A stretch of 7,426 nucleotides of DNA from NCBI GenBank assembly GCA_050288705.1, contig JBNKEI010000166.1, forward strand, positions 1 through 7,426. The letters are read 5' to 3'. Of the stretch, positions 6,945-7,426 are shown one piece after another (the stretch's first letter is position 1; the number at the start of each line of letters is the position of its first letter). The notes below the pieces were generated by a model. The model was not told where the DNA came from. It did not search any database and was given only the letters and a program-made list of their open reading frames with translations. This DNA comes from JBNKEI01 sp050288705 (GTDB taxonomy: Bacteria > Myxococcota > Myxococcia > Myxococcales > UBA5297). The translations under genes and the position numbers were made by a program.

Positions 6945-7426
6945 TTAAAGTTGCTCGTCAATGGCTCGATTGCTCATTTCATCGGCCAGTTGGTTTTCTT
7001 TACGTGGGACATGACGAATAGTAGCCACTTTAAATCTGCTTAGTAGTTGTTTAGCTTGCTCAAAAAGCGGACGAATGTTTTCGCTTTTTACCCGGTAAGT
7101 GCCTTGAAGCTGACGAACAAGTAATTCACTGTCAGCAATGGCTTCTACGTTGGTGGCTCCTTGTCGCAGAGCATGCTCCATGCCCATTAGAAACCCCATA
7201 TACTCAGCATAGTTGTTTGTTTGGTTACCCAAAAACTTGCCGATTTTCGCGATAATAGTGCCGTCATCGCCAATAAGGACGGCGCCCGCGCCCGCAGGTC
7301 CAGGATTCCCCCGAGAGGCGCCGTCCGAAAACACTCTAATTTTGCGAGCTTTGCTCGGAATAAGCGCCAGCTCTAAGGGGGGCTGCAAAGCAGCCTCTGC
7401 AAGTTGTTCTGTAACCCCTTTTTCCT
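6945..7426 (-). CDS. rnhA: RNase HI-family protein, 5' end beyond window
   Basis: Cuts the RNA strand of RNA:DNA hybrids, using two metal ions held by acidic residues. Counting from the TTG at 7388, the four expected acids are all present: Asp22 in FSDGASRGNPGPAG, Glu62 in NNYAEYMG, Asp86 in IADSELLV and Asp136 in NQLADEMSNRA, with His126 nearby. The basic protrusion of E. coli RNase HI is absent: after VRQLQGTY the chain goes straight on to the next helix. This is the compact form common in many bacteria and archaea. The TTG is not a convincing start, because the same frame stays open to the window edge (residues EKGVTEQLAEAA just before it) and no Shine-Dalgarno precedes it. I therefore treat the gene as 5'-partial, with a short helical N-terminal extension. 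The next gene follows after 53 bp. Identity of the catalytic domain is secure; the symbol is by family. Confidence 0.9.
   Translation of the reverse strand, partial: EKGVTEQLAEAALQPPLELALIPSKARKIRVFSDGASRGNPGPAGAGAVLIGDDGTIIAKIGKFLGNQTNNYAEYMGFLMGMEHALRQGATNVEAIADSELLVRQLQGTYRVKSENIRPLFEQAKQLLSRFKVATIRHVPRKENQLADEMSNRAIDEQL

Overview
All five genes in this window lie on the minus strand, so the order of transcription runs from the right edge to the left. No plus-strand reading frame looks real. I see no RNA gene, mobile element, CRISPR array or attachment site. The sequence is moderately AT-rich throughout, and by eye the left 4.1 kb is the AT-richest part. A TruD pseudouridine synthase, a DUF4388 (PATAN) protein, an RNase H with an N-terminal lead-in and a giant tetratricopeptide-like protein together resemble Deltaproteobacteria in the broad sense (Myxococcota, Bdellovibrionota and relatives), from a lineage with lower GC than typical myxobacteria. 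That placement rests on gene content only and is a modest-confidence inference.

Right half (7426 to 4282): a tight run of four genes. It begins with an RNase HI-family gene whose 5' end lies outside the window. After 53 bp comes a 418-residue DUF4388 protein, whose stop codon overlaps the start of truD in an ATGA. After another 16 bp comes a three-helix SemiSWEET sugar-transporter-like protein. The spacing suggests co-transcription of at least the last three. The functions (RNA:DNA hybrid cleavage, a predicted signalling adaptor, U13 modification of tRNA, sugar transport) do not form one pathway, so this looks like a housekeeping operon rather than a dedicated system.

Middle (4281 to 4111): a 171-bp gap, the only substantial non-coding stretch. 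It holds several short inverted repeats and an AT tract, and probably carries the 5' region of the next gene. I find no convincing consensus promoter or T-tailed terminator.

Left half (4110 to 1): one open frame of 1370 codons that runs off the window without a stop. It encodes a very large alpha-helical solenoid protein. From residue 90 onward it is built of units 72 residues long. I can place 18 unit anchors, and 13 of the 17 intervals between them are exactly 72 residues (216 bp). An alanine and an aromatic residue recur at fixed positions in the unit. This is the most unusual feature of the window. Its function is unknown; a scaffold for protein-protein contacts is the natural inference.
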